From positions 6,206,556-6,270,555 of the forward strand of contig CM076261.1 in assembly GCA_038380795.1 (NCBI GenBank): 64,000 nucleotides of DNA, written 5' to 3'. This DNA is from Pyrocephalus nanus (Eukaryota; Chordata; Aves; Passeriformes; Tyrannidae). Position numbers and translations under genes: made by a program. Under the pieces are notes generated by a model. That model did not search any database. It was not told the origin of the DNA and was given only the letters and a program-made list of their open reading frames with translations. Numbering within the stretch: the stretch's first letter is position 1; each line of letters starts with the position of its first letter. Below are positions 12,617 to 24,900 of this stretch, one piece after another.

Positions 12617-15600
12617 TACTAATACAAGAATTTTCATTCCTAGGTTTACAAGACTGGTATCCACATTTGGATATCCTCATCATATTTACAGCTCACAAGA
12701 AAGCTCACAAAAACTTAACTGCTGTTATCCGAAAATTAAGTTGACATTTATAACTAGAAGTGAAGGAGTCTGTATCAGACAAAAGGGCAGCTAATTCAGC
12801 TACAAAACCACACAGCCCAGCACAGTATATGCAACGGCTGAAGTCTCTGGAAGCAGCATTTCTGTCTTTATAGGGCTTGTTATCTCAGGCACCAAATTGC
12901 ACAAAAGAAGTCATGTCTCACCAGTTCTGTTTCCAGTCATGATAATGTAAGCATCTGCTCAGCCAGAGTTTGTAACTCTGCTCCTGAAAGCTTCCATCAA
13001 TGTCTCTCCTTTTTCTCCTTCTTTTTTAATCAAAAGAGAGAATTGATTTAGCTTCAGATACTAAGGTAATTTTTGGCAGAGAATAGCAAGGCAAAGATCT
13101 CTGAATTGTTGCCAACTAGTTACTCAAGGAGGAATCTACAGAATGCGAGTTGTCAGAAAAAAAAGGTAATGTATATAATCATCACTGCTACACTGCAATA
13201 CAGTACCCAAAATTAAGGATCAGAAATAAATCAAAAGCAAACACAGAGGTTACTGAGACTGATAAATTATTTGAACTCCCAAAAATAACGTCAGAGAGGT
13301 TAGTAAAACAAGGTCTGAAAAGGTATGAGACATCACCATACTGATGCTTCTGTAAGCTTACTGTGCCCTCTATTGATCATTATAATATTCCTACATAAAG
13401 ACACATTTTGCCAATGACCTTGGGAATTGTTCAGGACCGTCCATGGCTGCCTAGTCAATGAAACATAACTGCACAGGTAAAGAGCAGGATGTCTACAGTA
13501 CCCTTTCTTTATTTTATGATGAGGCTGGGAAAATGCAGAGTGAACAGAATAAAAAAAGGACTGTTTAATGATTAAAACTACCAAATACTCCACCAAAAAA
13601 TCCTACATTCTTTCTAACTTCAGAATTCCTATGTGATAAAAAATTAAAGCAAACAGAAACAATCAGACTTTTTATAGGTGGTCATTACCCTGAACAATAC
13701 TTGTGATATAATTCGACAAAATGCTCAGAACTGAGGACACCATGGGACTGACAGCAGCATTGCTTTCACTGTGCAATGCTGAATAATTTGGAATATAATG
13801 GAACTAAAAATAGTTTACACACATGCTTCAGTATTGTTACAGACATACAAATACAACTGGAATATAATTCTTAGGCCTCAGATCCATAGGTGTAAATACC
13901 ATGTTCACTTAGTCACATTGAAATGTCCACTGATGATACTACATACTTGGGTTTTTTTCTTTTTTCTAAAAGTACTTTGGAAGGGAAGGAGAGATCTTAG
14001 TAGTTTTCCAAAGTGTTGAGTTTCCTGAGGAAGTAAAGAGGATGAGAATTTTACTTCCTCATACCCCACCATCAGGCACACAATTCTCTCCTGGGTGTGC
14101 TAGAAAATAATTAAGATTGAAGCACATCACTTTTAAAAAGTATTTACAGAACTGATTGTTACCTAATGGCTTCTGCCAATTTTTCAAACAGCTCAAAGTC
14201 TCAACACCAACACTTGGTTTAGTTTCTTCAAAGTTCAGTTAGGATGGCCTTCTTTGTTCATGCTGAATAACTACTACAGATGCAAAAGTCCTTATTTACT
14301 TCCCCATCAGAAATTGCTGGTTGTAGTCCAGACACAAACCGTGGTGACTGATGCACTATAGAAGACTCCCTTAATATGATAAAAAAGCCACCTGAAAATA
14401 TCCATGGCTTTTCTCAAGCATCTCTGCATTGGAGAGGTAGATCAGGCCATTATTAGTAATACACTGACATTCAAAGTTCTGAAAATGTTTCAGAAGTTAG
14501 CTGCATACAAAGACATTCCACATGCTGTTGAAGATCTATTTCTTTGCTGTCATCCAGTGCTAATGTCCCCTTTTGAATCTGACTGTCTTATAAAATGTCT
14601 TTCCACTGATGTCTTACATATATGTCTTACCTTTTGCTGGAAGTTCTTGCATTTTGTGGGTTGGTGCTTTATCTTCCACAGTTCTCTGTTGTGAACTTTG
14701 TATTTACCCTATAGGGTACATTTGCTCTAACTGTTTGGTTTGGGGGTTCTTTTTGGACATCCCTCCGGGACTGTCTTCTGCCTTATGCTGTCATCTTGCA
14801 GACATTTATTTGCAATTACATAAATCTTCAACTTTGTTATGGAATCTGCTGAGTTTAAATTACTCTGTTCTGATGATAAAATGGTGCTTCTTTTGCCAAC
14901 GTCTGTTCCTGCATCCTATTATTTTATCAGTCTTATGAAAATTCATATATTTTCACAATATCTCAAACACTTAAAGCAAAATCTTCCTTTTCCCATATAA
15001 TTCTGGCTCTTTCAGATATATTAATTTGGGATTTTTTCCCCATGAATATATATTAAAGTGTTTTTTCCCCCTTTGGTGAGCAGACATTTTTCATATCATA
15101 GTTAGGAAATTCCTTTCTCTAGATATTTCCATTTTCTCATGATTGCAAAACCAGAAACCCTATCATCACTCCAAAGCAAGAAGATACAAGATGGAAACAC
15201 CTTCACTGTCCCAAAAGCCCTATACACTGCTACTGTGCATGTAAGGATAATAAGTTTGTTGATGCACTGTCAATTTTGGAAAAGACTTTCTTTCAAAATG
15301 GTTCCTCAAGCAATAGTTCATTGAACTAGGCATCCCAAAAGGCTGAAGTGACAATAATATAGATATCAGTTACATTCCCAGAATACAATTATTTTGAATA
15401 TATTCAAAAGGACTTTGAAATTAGGGAGTGGAGATCTGAACACATAAAATATATCATCTGATGTATCATCTAATAAAAAGCAGATGACTAAAGTACCCAC
15501 TTCTGGAATTAAGTATTTTAAATCAGAAGTTGCATAGGATTTGGAATAAAAACCATACTATTATGGAGGCCAAACCACAGCTCTTCATTCTCCATCTGAC

Positions 15601-18600
15601 TACCACTTCAGTGAAATGTTATTATCAAGAAAATTTCTGATGAAATATATTTAGTTCAACCCTTATGAGAATTAATAACTAACCTCTAATTTTTAAAGGT
15701 GCTTATTCGTATTTTACCTTTAAATAAGAATTTGCACACAGACAATGACTACATTACCAGTTTTGCTTGTACGGCCACATGCAGATTGCAAAAGATCAGA
15801 AACATTTGCACAGTCTACTCCCAGAACCAAGAGCTATGAGGAAAAACTGACCCTAATTCTACCTGAATAATTCTAAACACATATTAAGAAAAGAAATACC
15901 TTAATTTGGAAACTTCAAGAGATTACAAAATCTCAGCTACAGCCCTCATAGTGAAAACTACTGCATTGCTTCTCGTTCTGCAGTCAATACCTTAATTTTA
16001 AGAAGTTTATGACAGTGTCTTCTGTAAAACCATCTCTACATTGAGTTGGCAGCTTACACAATATGTATTCCAAACTACATTATGTCACTTTAACCTAGAG
16101 AGAAATACCAGAACTCCGGACACAGAATTCAAGCACACTGCTGTCCTAATACTGTGATTAATGCTGTGAGCTACACCCTGCCTAGCCTTCCTAATCTCTG
16201 GGCTTTCCAATTTATAGCAGAGATGGATAGGCTATCAGTGGGGAATTATGAGGATTACTAGCTGTTTATCTCTCCTTTGCAGAGACACTTTGCTGCTTAT
16301 AGAATTACCATAAACCCTCCAGCTACAGTGCCACTTCTATACTTATCCAGAAGTCTAGCTACCTATTGGGCACAAAATGTTTTGGTAGCCAAAATATTAG
16401 AAAATGTTGGAGTTGATGGATGTATTTCTTTCTGTAAATGATTTGAACATACTGTCAGGACCCGTCATGTTACTTCAGTGGTAATTTGACTGCAGGTTAT
16501 CTTGCATTCCCTTGAAATCCAGTGCTGTGATCTTGTCTACACTAATTAGAGTTCAGCATTAAGGCTTGGAGGTTGCCCTCAAGCATCACCACAGGTGAAA
16601 CCATTAAACATGTATGCCAAGCCATCTCTGCACTTGCAGCAAGTTATGTAACACATTTCAAAAGATTTCATCTTTATGGTCACCAGGAACGTTACTGACT
16701 TACCCACTCTCTGAAACTTAAGGGCTGCCTAAATGCCTCCACAGAAAGTCCCTATGCTGTGGAGCACAAGTTTTCTTCTGGTGTGAAACTGATCATAGAG
16801 TTTGAGGGGAAATAGATTTGTCATTTGTTCCTGAAGGAAGAAAGAAAGGGAGCCTATAATATTTATTTTCCACTAACTCAAAAATCGGAATCTGTACAGA
16901 AAAACTTGTTCATTTAAAAAGAAATTTATGAATGAGAGCCATCAGCAAGATAAATGTTAGCCATTGTACAGCACATTTTTGATAATTACAAGTGTCCTTC
17001 AACAATAACTGTTAAATATGGACTGCACTTATAGGCAGGATATTTATAGTGAGGGTATCTCTGTAAGCACACTATAATTAAGTGACCATTTGAGAACTAA
17101 CATTCAGCTAATTTGTACATATTTCGTATTGCTTAGATGCAAATTTTTGCCTTTATACCGCTTTATATAAGCATATTCTTACTAAACTCCTCATAATTTC
17201 ACATTGTTCTTAAACTTTGTTGTACTTCTTAACCAGCCTGCTAAACAGGAGACATTAAGAACAGTTAATTTAAAAGTTTTAAGGCTCTAATTCTGTATAT
17301 CAGAATAGGCAGATGTCTATTTATAAACATAATAAAAAGATGTACAACACAAAGCTACTTCCCTGCTCACAGTCACAATATACCATCTTTGTCATTGCAC
17401 AGTCATTTGCATTTGCCTATGTTCATTTTATATTCAAAGACTAACAAAAGAAAATTGTTAAAACATAATCTTTGGCTAAAATAAGAAACTTTTTTATTTT
17501 CTACATTATCTTCATTCACTTGTTTCTTATACCTACACATATCTTTTAAAATACTTCCTATTTTAAAACTTAAAAAAACCCCCAAACCAACCAAAGCCAA
17601 AGTGTATCATGCCTGAATTTCTTTCAGAACATTGTAAAATGTCTCAGCACATAAAGCACACAGGTGTAGTCATCCAGGTTCTTCCTTCAACGTATCATGT
17701 CTTGTAATAAGAATTGAAAATATAATTACCAAAGGAGAGAATCATTCCCTCTAGGAACCAGACAGTCCAACAGCCCAGTCTCAGCTCACATTTGTTCAAC
17801 CCTGTCATGCCAGCTCCCAAGGTTTTATCTCATCTTTTAGTTTCTGGTCAGGGCCTCAGTGTGTATAAACCACCTGAGATTCATTCCTACTGCCCTGTTT
17901 TTTTCAAGTACTTCTCAATCATCTTCTGCAGCATAGGACCTCAGTTGCCTGCTAGGACCATCTAGGATTGTCTTATATATTTAAGTCCCTCCCATCACAG
18001 TGGCTTTGCACACTAAAGATACTTCGATCTTTCCTCTTCTCTGAACTCAAAATTTAGTCTCCAAAGGAAGGAAATCATTTTGTCTTAATAAAATTATTTG
18101 GCTGAAGTGAAGCTATCTACATTAAATTTAACAGCATACAGAGAGAGAAGATCATACTAATTACCCAGTCCAGTCTCTCACTCTATGAAAGCCTGCTAAC
18201 AAAAGGGGACTCATGACTGAGCCTATCCTCTGTTTCATGCCCAGTGAATGTTAAGTCCTTGCCTCAGTGTGCTGTCATATCCTATCAGCAGGATGAATTC
18301 ACCTTATTTTCTTCTGTCCTGGGTTTGTTTGCTTTTCTGGCAGGGTATGCTAAAAACATAGCACATTGTTTGGATTTGTCAAGGCATTGGCTAGATAAAG
18401 AAAGGCAGAATTGGGAACGTTTCCAGCAGATTCTTGAAAACTAATAGCACATTTACATAAGATGTGAGGTTTTTACTTTAAAAATGGGTCATCTAAATAA
18501 GTATGTGTTAATGGATGAAGCATGGATAAGTCATGTTATCAATACAACTTGCACTTTTCTCTAGTGTCCATCATCCTGGTCCCACTAAAACTGTTCTTGT

Positions 18601-21269
18601 CAGTTCTGTGCATATGCTTATTCCTTATATTCCCCTGCTGACTGCTCCACACCGGACTGTATTTCAGGGACACAGCCTGTATTACCAAGGGACAACAGCA
18701 TCGCTTTAACATTCAGAAAACAAGACATAACTCCTTTGTGCACAAGGAGGACAGAAATTTTCTGCTGACAGCTGCAGCAAACCAGTTTCCAACCTCACTA
18801 GCCCTGCTGCAGTGATGAGTACAAGTGCAAGCATGAAGCCGTGCACATCCCTTCCAGATCACCTCTCTGCTGTGGATGAATGCTTGTCTACAAGGGCTTA
18901 ACGTCTGGATAGTGAAGAGACAGGTGTACAGTCTGCTATTCAAGTTTTGATGTCCACATTATTTGTTTGGTTTTGCTTTTATCAGCTTTGCTGTATATAT
19001 TTTTTCAATTCCAAATGGTGGGGGCTTCTTATCTGTTCTTAAATGATAAAATATATTCAATTACAAAGACATTTAAGAAATATGGATTCTAAAAAAAAAT
19101 TATAGACACTAAATCATATTCTAATTCAACACCCTTTTTAGAGGAAATATCCATTATTGCACTGGGAGATAGAGTAATCAAGTACTGCATTGGGGGGTGT
19201 CGGCATTCTTAGCATTTTATGTAGCTTCCTTTTTATCTGTGAAAACTTGGAAACACAAGTTCTTACTAGGATATGTCTGTAAGGAGTAAATTCTAGTTAC
19301 AGATAGACAAATTATCAGGAGGAGTCCTATGGACTGCCCAGTTACTTTCTTCATGTTATTCTGTATTTAGGACATGAGTGTTACACTCTACTGGTGGACA
19401 GTCCTGCTACCAACCTGTGTATAAGTGAATACAGAGTTTCTTTGTGTTGGTGGTGTTTTATGGAATTTTTCAAAGCAAAAAGCAATGCAGAGAGATTAAT
19501 CCTCCTGCACTCCTGATTAGGCAGAACAGTATTTGCTTGCACATACAATACAAATACACAGTCTCTGACAGTGTTAAGAAGCCTTGCAACGTGTAAAGGA
19601 ATGTAGCACACCATTAACTTACAGCGGTGGCACTACTTTTAAATCATAAGAGTTTAAAACCTACTGCAAATAAGAAGACGGTCTGTGACATATTTAAAAT
19701 GGAAATTTTTTTCCCTTAGAAAGTGTTAGAAATTACTTATTTTTCTATCTTAGGGAATGAAAGAATATTAGAAAATAATTTATTTTTATACTTTTCTGTC
19801 TAATAATTTCTAATTACTACTGTTCTAAATACAAGCAGATTACTCTAAATTCACGCTCTTCATCCAAACTGAAGTTTTTTATTTAACAATTAGAAGCCAC
19901 TATTCTGTGGCTCTGTAACCATCTTTTCATTGCAAAGTAGTTTCCCCTGTGTTTTCAAAACTCTATAAAGCTCAAGTAGGTATCTTTGAAAAAGAAAAAT
20001 TAGCAGCAGGGCGTGAGTGGGTAACAAAGTGGGGCCCTTATTGTGGCAGGAACACAAGCACCTATGGTTCTCTAATACATTTAAAAATTCATTTTCGTTA
20101 TGAAAAAATGTCTGCCATTACTAATTTTTTCTCATTATTTGCACAAGATTGGAAATGAGGCACTGTCAATATGAAAAGAATTCAAAGAGACACCTTCTTA
20201 TTACCCTGCTAGCCCATATCACAATGCTATCCATTTTATTCATTACTTAGCTGAGCTGGTCTTCCCAAAACAAGCAAGCTAATAGAATAATCCCCAAGCA
20301 CTTGCCAAAATGATGATAAATTATTACAAACTAGAGCTTCTCATAAAACAGAGATATAAAACAGACTTCCTTTGACATGAGCTGCAAAAGTCTCTCCTTG
20401 GCTCAGATGCTAGGCACTGTTTGAAGAACATCACCTGGCTCTGAAGTTCATGCACTGATCCCTCCCAGCTGAGGCCACCATGTAGCTATTCTTACCTTCG
20501 GATTACCAACAAATGCTGGGAGGGATAATGTCTTTCTAGAAATATCTGCACTCTGCTAAAACACACTCAGCACATCTTATTCCCTGACTTACTTCCTTCA
20601 ACTTCTTTTCCTTGCCTCCCTCAACACCCACAGGCACTCCCCCTTCCCACGCCACCTCCCTTAACTCACTGGGTTAAAAGTTTATAGAGAGAAAACATGC
20701 AAAGTAAAGTTATATCCTTAAAATGAAAGTTCCACTGCTGTACTGGTATATAGTATCACAGACTTATGACAGGAAGGACAGGAGTTATATTTCCTCCTCA
20801 CAGATCTTCAGACCTTACAGATAAAAGTCAAAGACTGAAAATGTAAAACTGAAAGACAATTTTGTCTAGCAAAGAGTGACATGGCAATCAAGGAAGAAAA
20901 TATCATAAAAAATAAGACATTGCTTGCTGGATGATATTCAGGACAGTCAGGTTAAATGAGGCATAAACTGTAATCAAAATCACAACCATCAAGCTGGAAA
21001 GACTGGCAAAGAAAGTGAAGGCAGGAGTGCTTTTCTGGGGTGAGAATAATGCACACTGAATACAGCAGCAGTGAGAAGACTAAAACCTATCTAATGCAGA
21101 TTATATAAGGCATTTATTATAAAAGAGAGCTTTCTTAAAGTTGGAAGCATTAGTGTTCAGAGGCACATGCAGCTGAAGCAGAAGAGTGAGCCCTTTCCAA
21201 TTCACAGGAATTGCTCTGTGGAACCTGCAGTGTTAACAGCTCTTGGTGGCATTTGGAGAGTAAGATGAG
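12617..21269. other. unannotated AT-rich sequence
   Basis: No gene or transposon is recognised in these 8.6 kb. Two overlapping frames at 14404-14938 (96 and 109 codons, Cys/Leu-rich) lack codon or motif support. T-rich stretches occur near 14997-15072. The region near 17730-18060 is slightly more GC-rich and punctuated, but it could not be tied to any repeat family from memory. Confidence 0.55.
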
Positions 21270-21403
21270 TGTCATGGTTTCATTTCACATTGGCTGGCAA
21301 CTAAGTACCACGCAGTCACTTGCTCGCTCCCTTAGGCCACAACCCCAGTCATGGAGGAGAATCAGAAAGAAAATATAAACCTCAGGGGCTGAAATAGGAA
21401 CGA

Positions 21404-21409
21404 TTTAAT
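21404..21409 (-). promoter_or_regulatory. LTR polyadenylation signal (ATTAAA)
   Basis: The plus strand reads TTTAAT, so the minus strand carries ATTAAA. It lies about 250 bases downstream of the LTR TATA box and just past the triplet-rich tract, where the R/U5 boundary of this LTR family is expected. It is a common variant of AATAAA. Confidence 0.4.
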
Positions 21410-21419
21410 AAATGAAACA

Positions 21420-21515
21420 AAATATAACATTAATGTTATTAACAACAATAATATTAAAAATATTATACTAATAGTGATACTATTACTACTAATAACAATA
21501 ACAACAGTAGGGATA
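21420..21515. repeat. triplet-rich low-complexity tract inside the LTR
   Basis: An imperfect AAT/AAC/ACT triplet tract on the plus strand (TTA/ATT-type on the minus strand). It lies between the TATA box and the poly(A) signal of the solo LTR. A shorter version is at the matching place in the LTR at 12355-12616, so it is an inherited feature of the family rather than an independent microsatellite. Confidence 0.7.
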
Positions 21516-21655
21516 TTTATAATGATAAGAAGAGGGAGAAAGAGTAACAGAACCCAAGAGAAGCATGTGATGCATGATACAATTGCTCACCACCCACTGA
21601 CAAATGCCCATCACTTCCCTGAACCATGATCAGCGGCTTCTGGCCAACTTCCATG

Positions 21656-21664
21656 TTTATATAT
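21656..21664 (-). promoter_or_regulatory. LTR TATA box
   Basis: The minus strand reads ATATATAAA, followed downstream by CATGGAAGTTGGCC. Its position, after the CATACCAAGGAACATC block in minus-strand order, is the usual U3 promoter position for this LTR. Whether this copy still promotes transcription cannot be told from sequence. Confidence 0.45.
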
Positions 21665-21930
21665 GGGCATGATGTTCCTTGGTATGGAACATCCCTTTGG
21701 CCAGCTTGGGTCAGCTGTTTGGGCTGTGCTCCCTCACAGGTTTTTGTTCAACTCCTCACTAGCAGAGCAGTGTCATGAGACACTGAAAAGTCCTTGGCTT
21801 AGTGTAAGCACAACTTCCAACAACCAAAAATCAGTGTGCTATTAATATTACTCTCATACTAAATTCAAAATCACAGCACTGTACCAGCAGCAAAGAAAAA
21901 AATGAACTCTGTGCCACCAAAACCAGGACA

Positions 21931-24900
21931 TCTAAGAGTCTCACATGAAATGGAAATGGTACCTATAAGAATAAGTATAGATGGCTTTTATTTTATTTGA
22001 CTTCTCAGCTATGTTTGGTATCACACACCAAGGTATTAAACATAGAAAAGGTAAACAAACACATTCTTCTGAGCTGCTGTGCATCATCATGTTAAATCAA
22101 GATTTTTGTGCCATAATAGAGCTGATTCCTTTACAGTAGAATTTTGTCTCAGAATTATGTTTATCAATGAAAAAAAAAAATCCATGGCTTGGACTCAAAA
22201 GGATAAATTATCAGATTTATATTTGCGATATTTGCAATCAAGTATGGATGATACATAGCAAGAATATTAGCTACTGATAAAGCTCATATTAGCTTCAGAC
22301 AGTACTTGGAAATCATGCACCCTGTAGTCAAGTTTTCTCTTATTAAGGCTGGAGAATTCATAAGTGAAATCTGTCAAAGTTATTTAATTTTCTTTTGTGA
22401 AAACCTGCTCAAATTTTATTCTTTTATGTTTATAAATTATGGGAACAAAAGACATCCTGTATTTTTATTTCATCTTCCCATAAGACCTGGTGAAAAATAA
22501 ATAGTATGAAGTATGCAAATGGCACATTGTAAGAGAAGATTCATGTACCACAGAGGCCACGCTGTGGAACTCCGTGATATTCATGTTTCTGCATAACTTG
22601 ATTTATCCATTAGCAGATAAATAGGAACTGCTAATACTCATGAGATGTTTGCTCAGGAAGCTGGAGTTGCCTAGGTTGTTCTGGTCCATTAATGGAGAAA
22701 CTACTGTACAAATCCTCTTACACAACAGCATACAGACGGTGTCTCCTTGACTGAGACTGCTCTACGCTGCTCTGCCAGCTCTGCCAGCAAAACTCCCTTG
22801 AATTCAACTATCTAATAATCAGGAATACTCTGGTCAGGGGAAAAAAATTTCAACCTAAAACAGGGCAATGAAGCGGCCCCTGTTCTCCTCCCTCCTGTGC
22901 TCTTGGAGCTGGAGAACCTCTTCTGGGAACTTGTATATTGTGCCAGATGATAATTGTGTACCCACAGGCAGATAGCAGAGCAAACCTTGTGCTTCTCTAA
23001 GGTGTTGCATGGGATTTGGCTGACATTTGGCAGCTCAGTCACAGAATCACCAAACTGGTTCATATTTGTCATCAAAATGATTTTGTCACTCAAAATTTTA
23101 ATGGTTAAAAAAAAAAAAAGGCTGATCTGGAAGATTCTTCATATATAATAGTCTTTTAACTTCCACAGAGCCTCAAATTCTTTTCCTGTCAGAAAGATGT
23201 CCATGAATCAGCATGAGGGTTTCAATAGTGGAGAAACATACCATTTTACATAAACCTTAAGGCAGGTGTTGTGTGCCTCTGATAAATGTATATATTTGTG
23301 TAGAAAGAAAGATGGAACGTTATGGTCCTAAAGACTTTCTATTTCTATTTCTTCCAAGTTCTCCTAGATTTTATATGGGAAGACTTTACCTTATGTTTAG
23401 TTTGGACAAAACTTATTTAGAAACTGCCAGCTTTACAGGAAATTTGGCAGGCCTGAGTAACTCAAAAACACTTATGATTTGGGGCTTTAAACTGCTCTTC
23501 TACAGACCTAAATATACAAGAAATATGAAACTATTTCTGGCCAATGCAAACAATTACTTCAACACAGCAATTGTCTTCTCTTTAATGACAAATTGCCCAA
23601 TTTCCCATTTCAAATGGCTATTTTGCACCTTGTTATTCCTGAAAATACAGAAGAAAATCAGTTGCCACTCAAGTCTATCACTGTTTACTGTAAAGAACAG
23701 GCTGAGTGTATGATATACATCCATGTAAGCTCAGAAAAATGCCATAGTTTTTTCAGACATGATAATTAAGAATTTCCCATAATAATTCAGTAGGACCAAT
23801 TCATGCTGTCATGATCAATCTGGGCATTTTATACTTTTTCTTTCTACATTTTTCTTAAGGCACTTTTTCTTCTCGGGGATTAATTTGTTTAGCATTGCTA
23901 ATTTCTAGTGAATATCAAATTAAAATATGCTTAAAGCTAGGAAAATGTGTAGAAATAATCTGAGATTAACCACAACAGATGCTCAAATGCAATTCAGTTT
24001 TCTAGAACTGTGCAGTTTGACAGAGAAGTAAGGCACTCTAATGTATAGAGAAGTTACAAGTATGCACATTATCAAGAAAGGTGTGAGATGCCCCAATCAT
24101 AATCAATATTAATTCCAAAACTCAGCTTCAGACTCTTGAGATGGAATTCTAGCTGCATGCAGGAAAAAATCTGAAGACAACTCCCAGACATACAGAGGTA
24201 GTACAGGCAGACTAGATCCTAATTTTACATATGTTCTCTGTATCTTGTAATTTATGCTTACTGCTTTATTACTACAAGCTACGAGTAGTGAAGGGGGAAA
24301 TACTCATTATGTAGTCCCTATTTTGTAGAGGACACCAGCTTGCAACTGAAATCTTCAGCACTGGTTGGATAAGACCACTGAAAAGAGAGTCAGTGTCAAA
24401 ACAGATCTGCAAATTTTGGTACACAAAACAAAGTGACCTCATTTGGGGCTAATCCAAATATGAGTGAAGCTGAAAGACAGTCAAAAAATGGTTTAAAATG
24501 TTTTGTCCTGCAGGAATATGCGATAGATCTCAGGTGATGATGTGTTAAAAATACACAACAAAGCTAACAAAGATGAAAGAAAAAAAATCCAACTTCTTGT
24601 AGCAGAATATAGAAAACAATAGAAGATTGTAAAGGCAATAGTAAATGTTTACTATACAATTAATGTTCAATATTACATATTAAACAAATTTCTCACTGGC
24701 TACCAGTAAAATCTTTCTGCAAATACTTACTAAAACTACACTATTTCCTTTATTTGTTTGTTTTCATATCTACAGAAGGACTTACAGCTGCCAACTTGAG
24801 GATAAGCAGACCAGTGTCCTGTGATCAGAGAGAATTTCAGCTCAGTTTTATCAGACAATAGCAATAAAAAGATACATATTTCATGTCCACATTTCAATCC

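Larger units (their letters stand above)
21270..21930 (-). mobile_element. solo ERV LTR, near full length, minus strand
   Basis: On the minus strand the element begins TGTCCTGGTTTTGG at 21930 and ends CATGACA at 21270, giving the TG...CA ends of a retroviral LTR. Internal landmarks in minus-strand order are GTGCTTACACTAAGCCAAGG (near 21815-21796), the U3 block around CAGCTGACCCAAGCTGGCC (near 21715-21697), an ATATATAAA TATA box (21656-21664), the GTGAGCAATTGTATCATGC block near 21591-21573, a long ATT-type triplet tract (about 21420-21515), an ATTAAA signal (21404-21409), and a final GCGTGGTACTTAGTTGCC block near 21315. This layout is a widely dispersed avian LTR family; I believe it is ERVL-like, but the class is not certain. 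No internal retroviral genes or second LTR flank it, so recombination between two LTRs probably left this copy. The flanking bases (GATGAG and TCTAAG) do not form an obvious target-site duplication. Confidence 0.85.

Noticed and set aside
14404..14938. Two overlapping plus-strand frames of 96 and 109 codons
   Set aside because: They overlap each other in different frames, are Cys/Leu/Phe-rich, and resemble no protein or repeat.
23273..23713. Longest open frame in the window, 146 codons, plus strand
   Set aside because: Composition is Phe/Leu/Lys-rich as expected from AT-rich DNA. It has no known motif and no splice, promoter or conservation evidence. A frame of this length is expected by chance in 64 kb.
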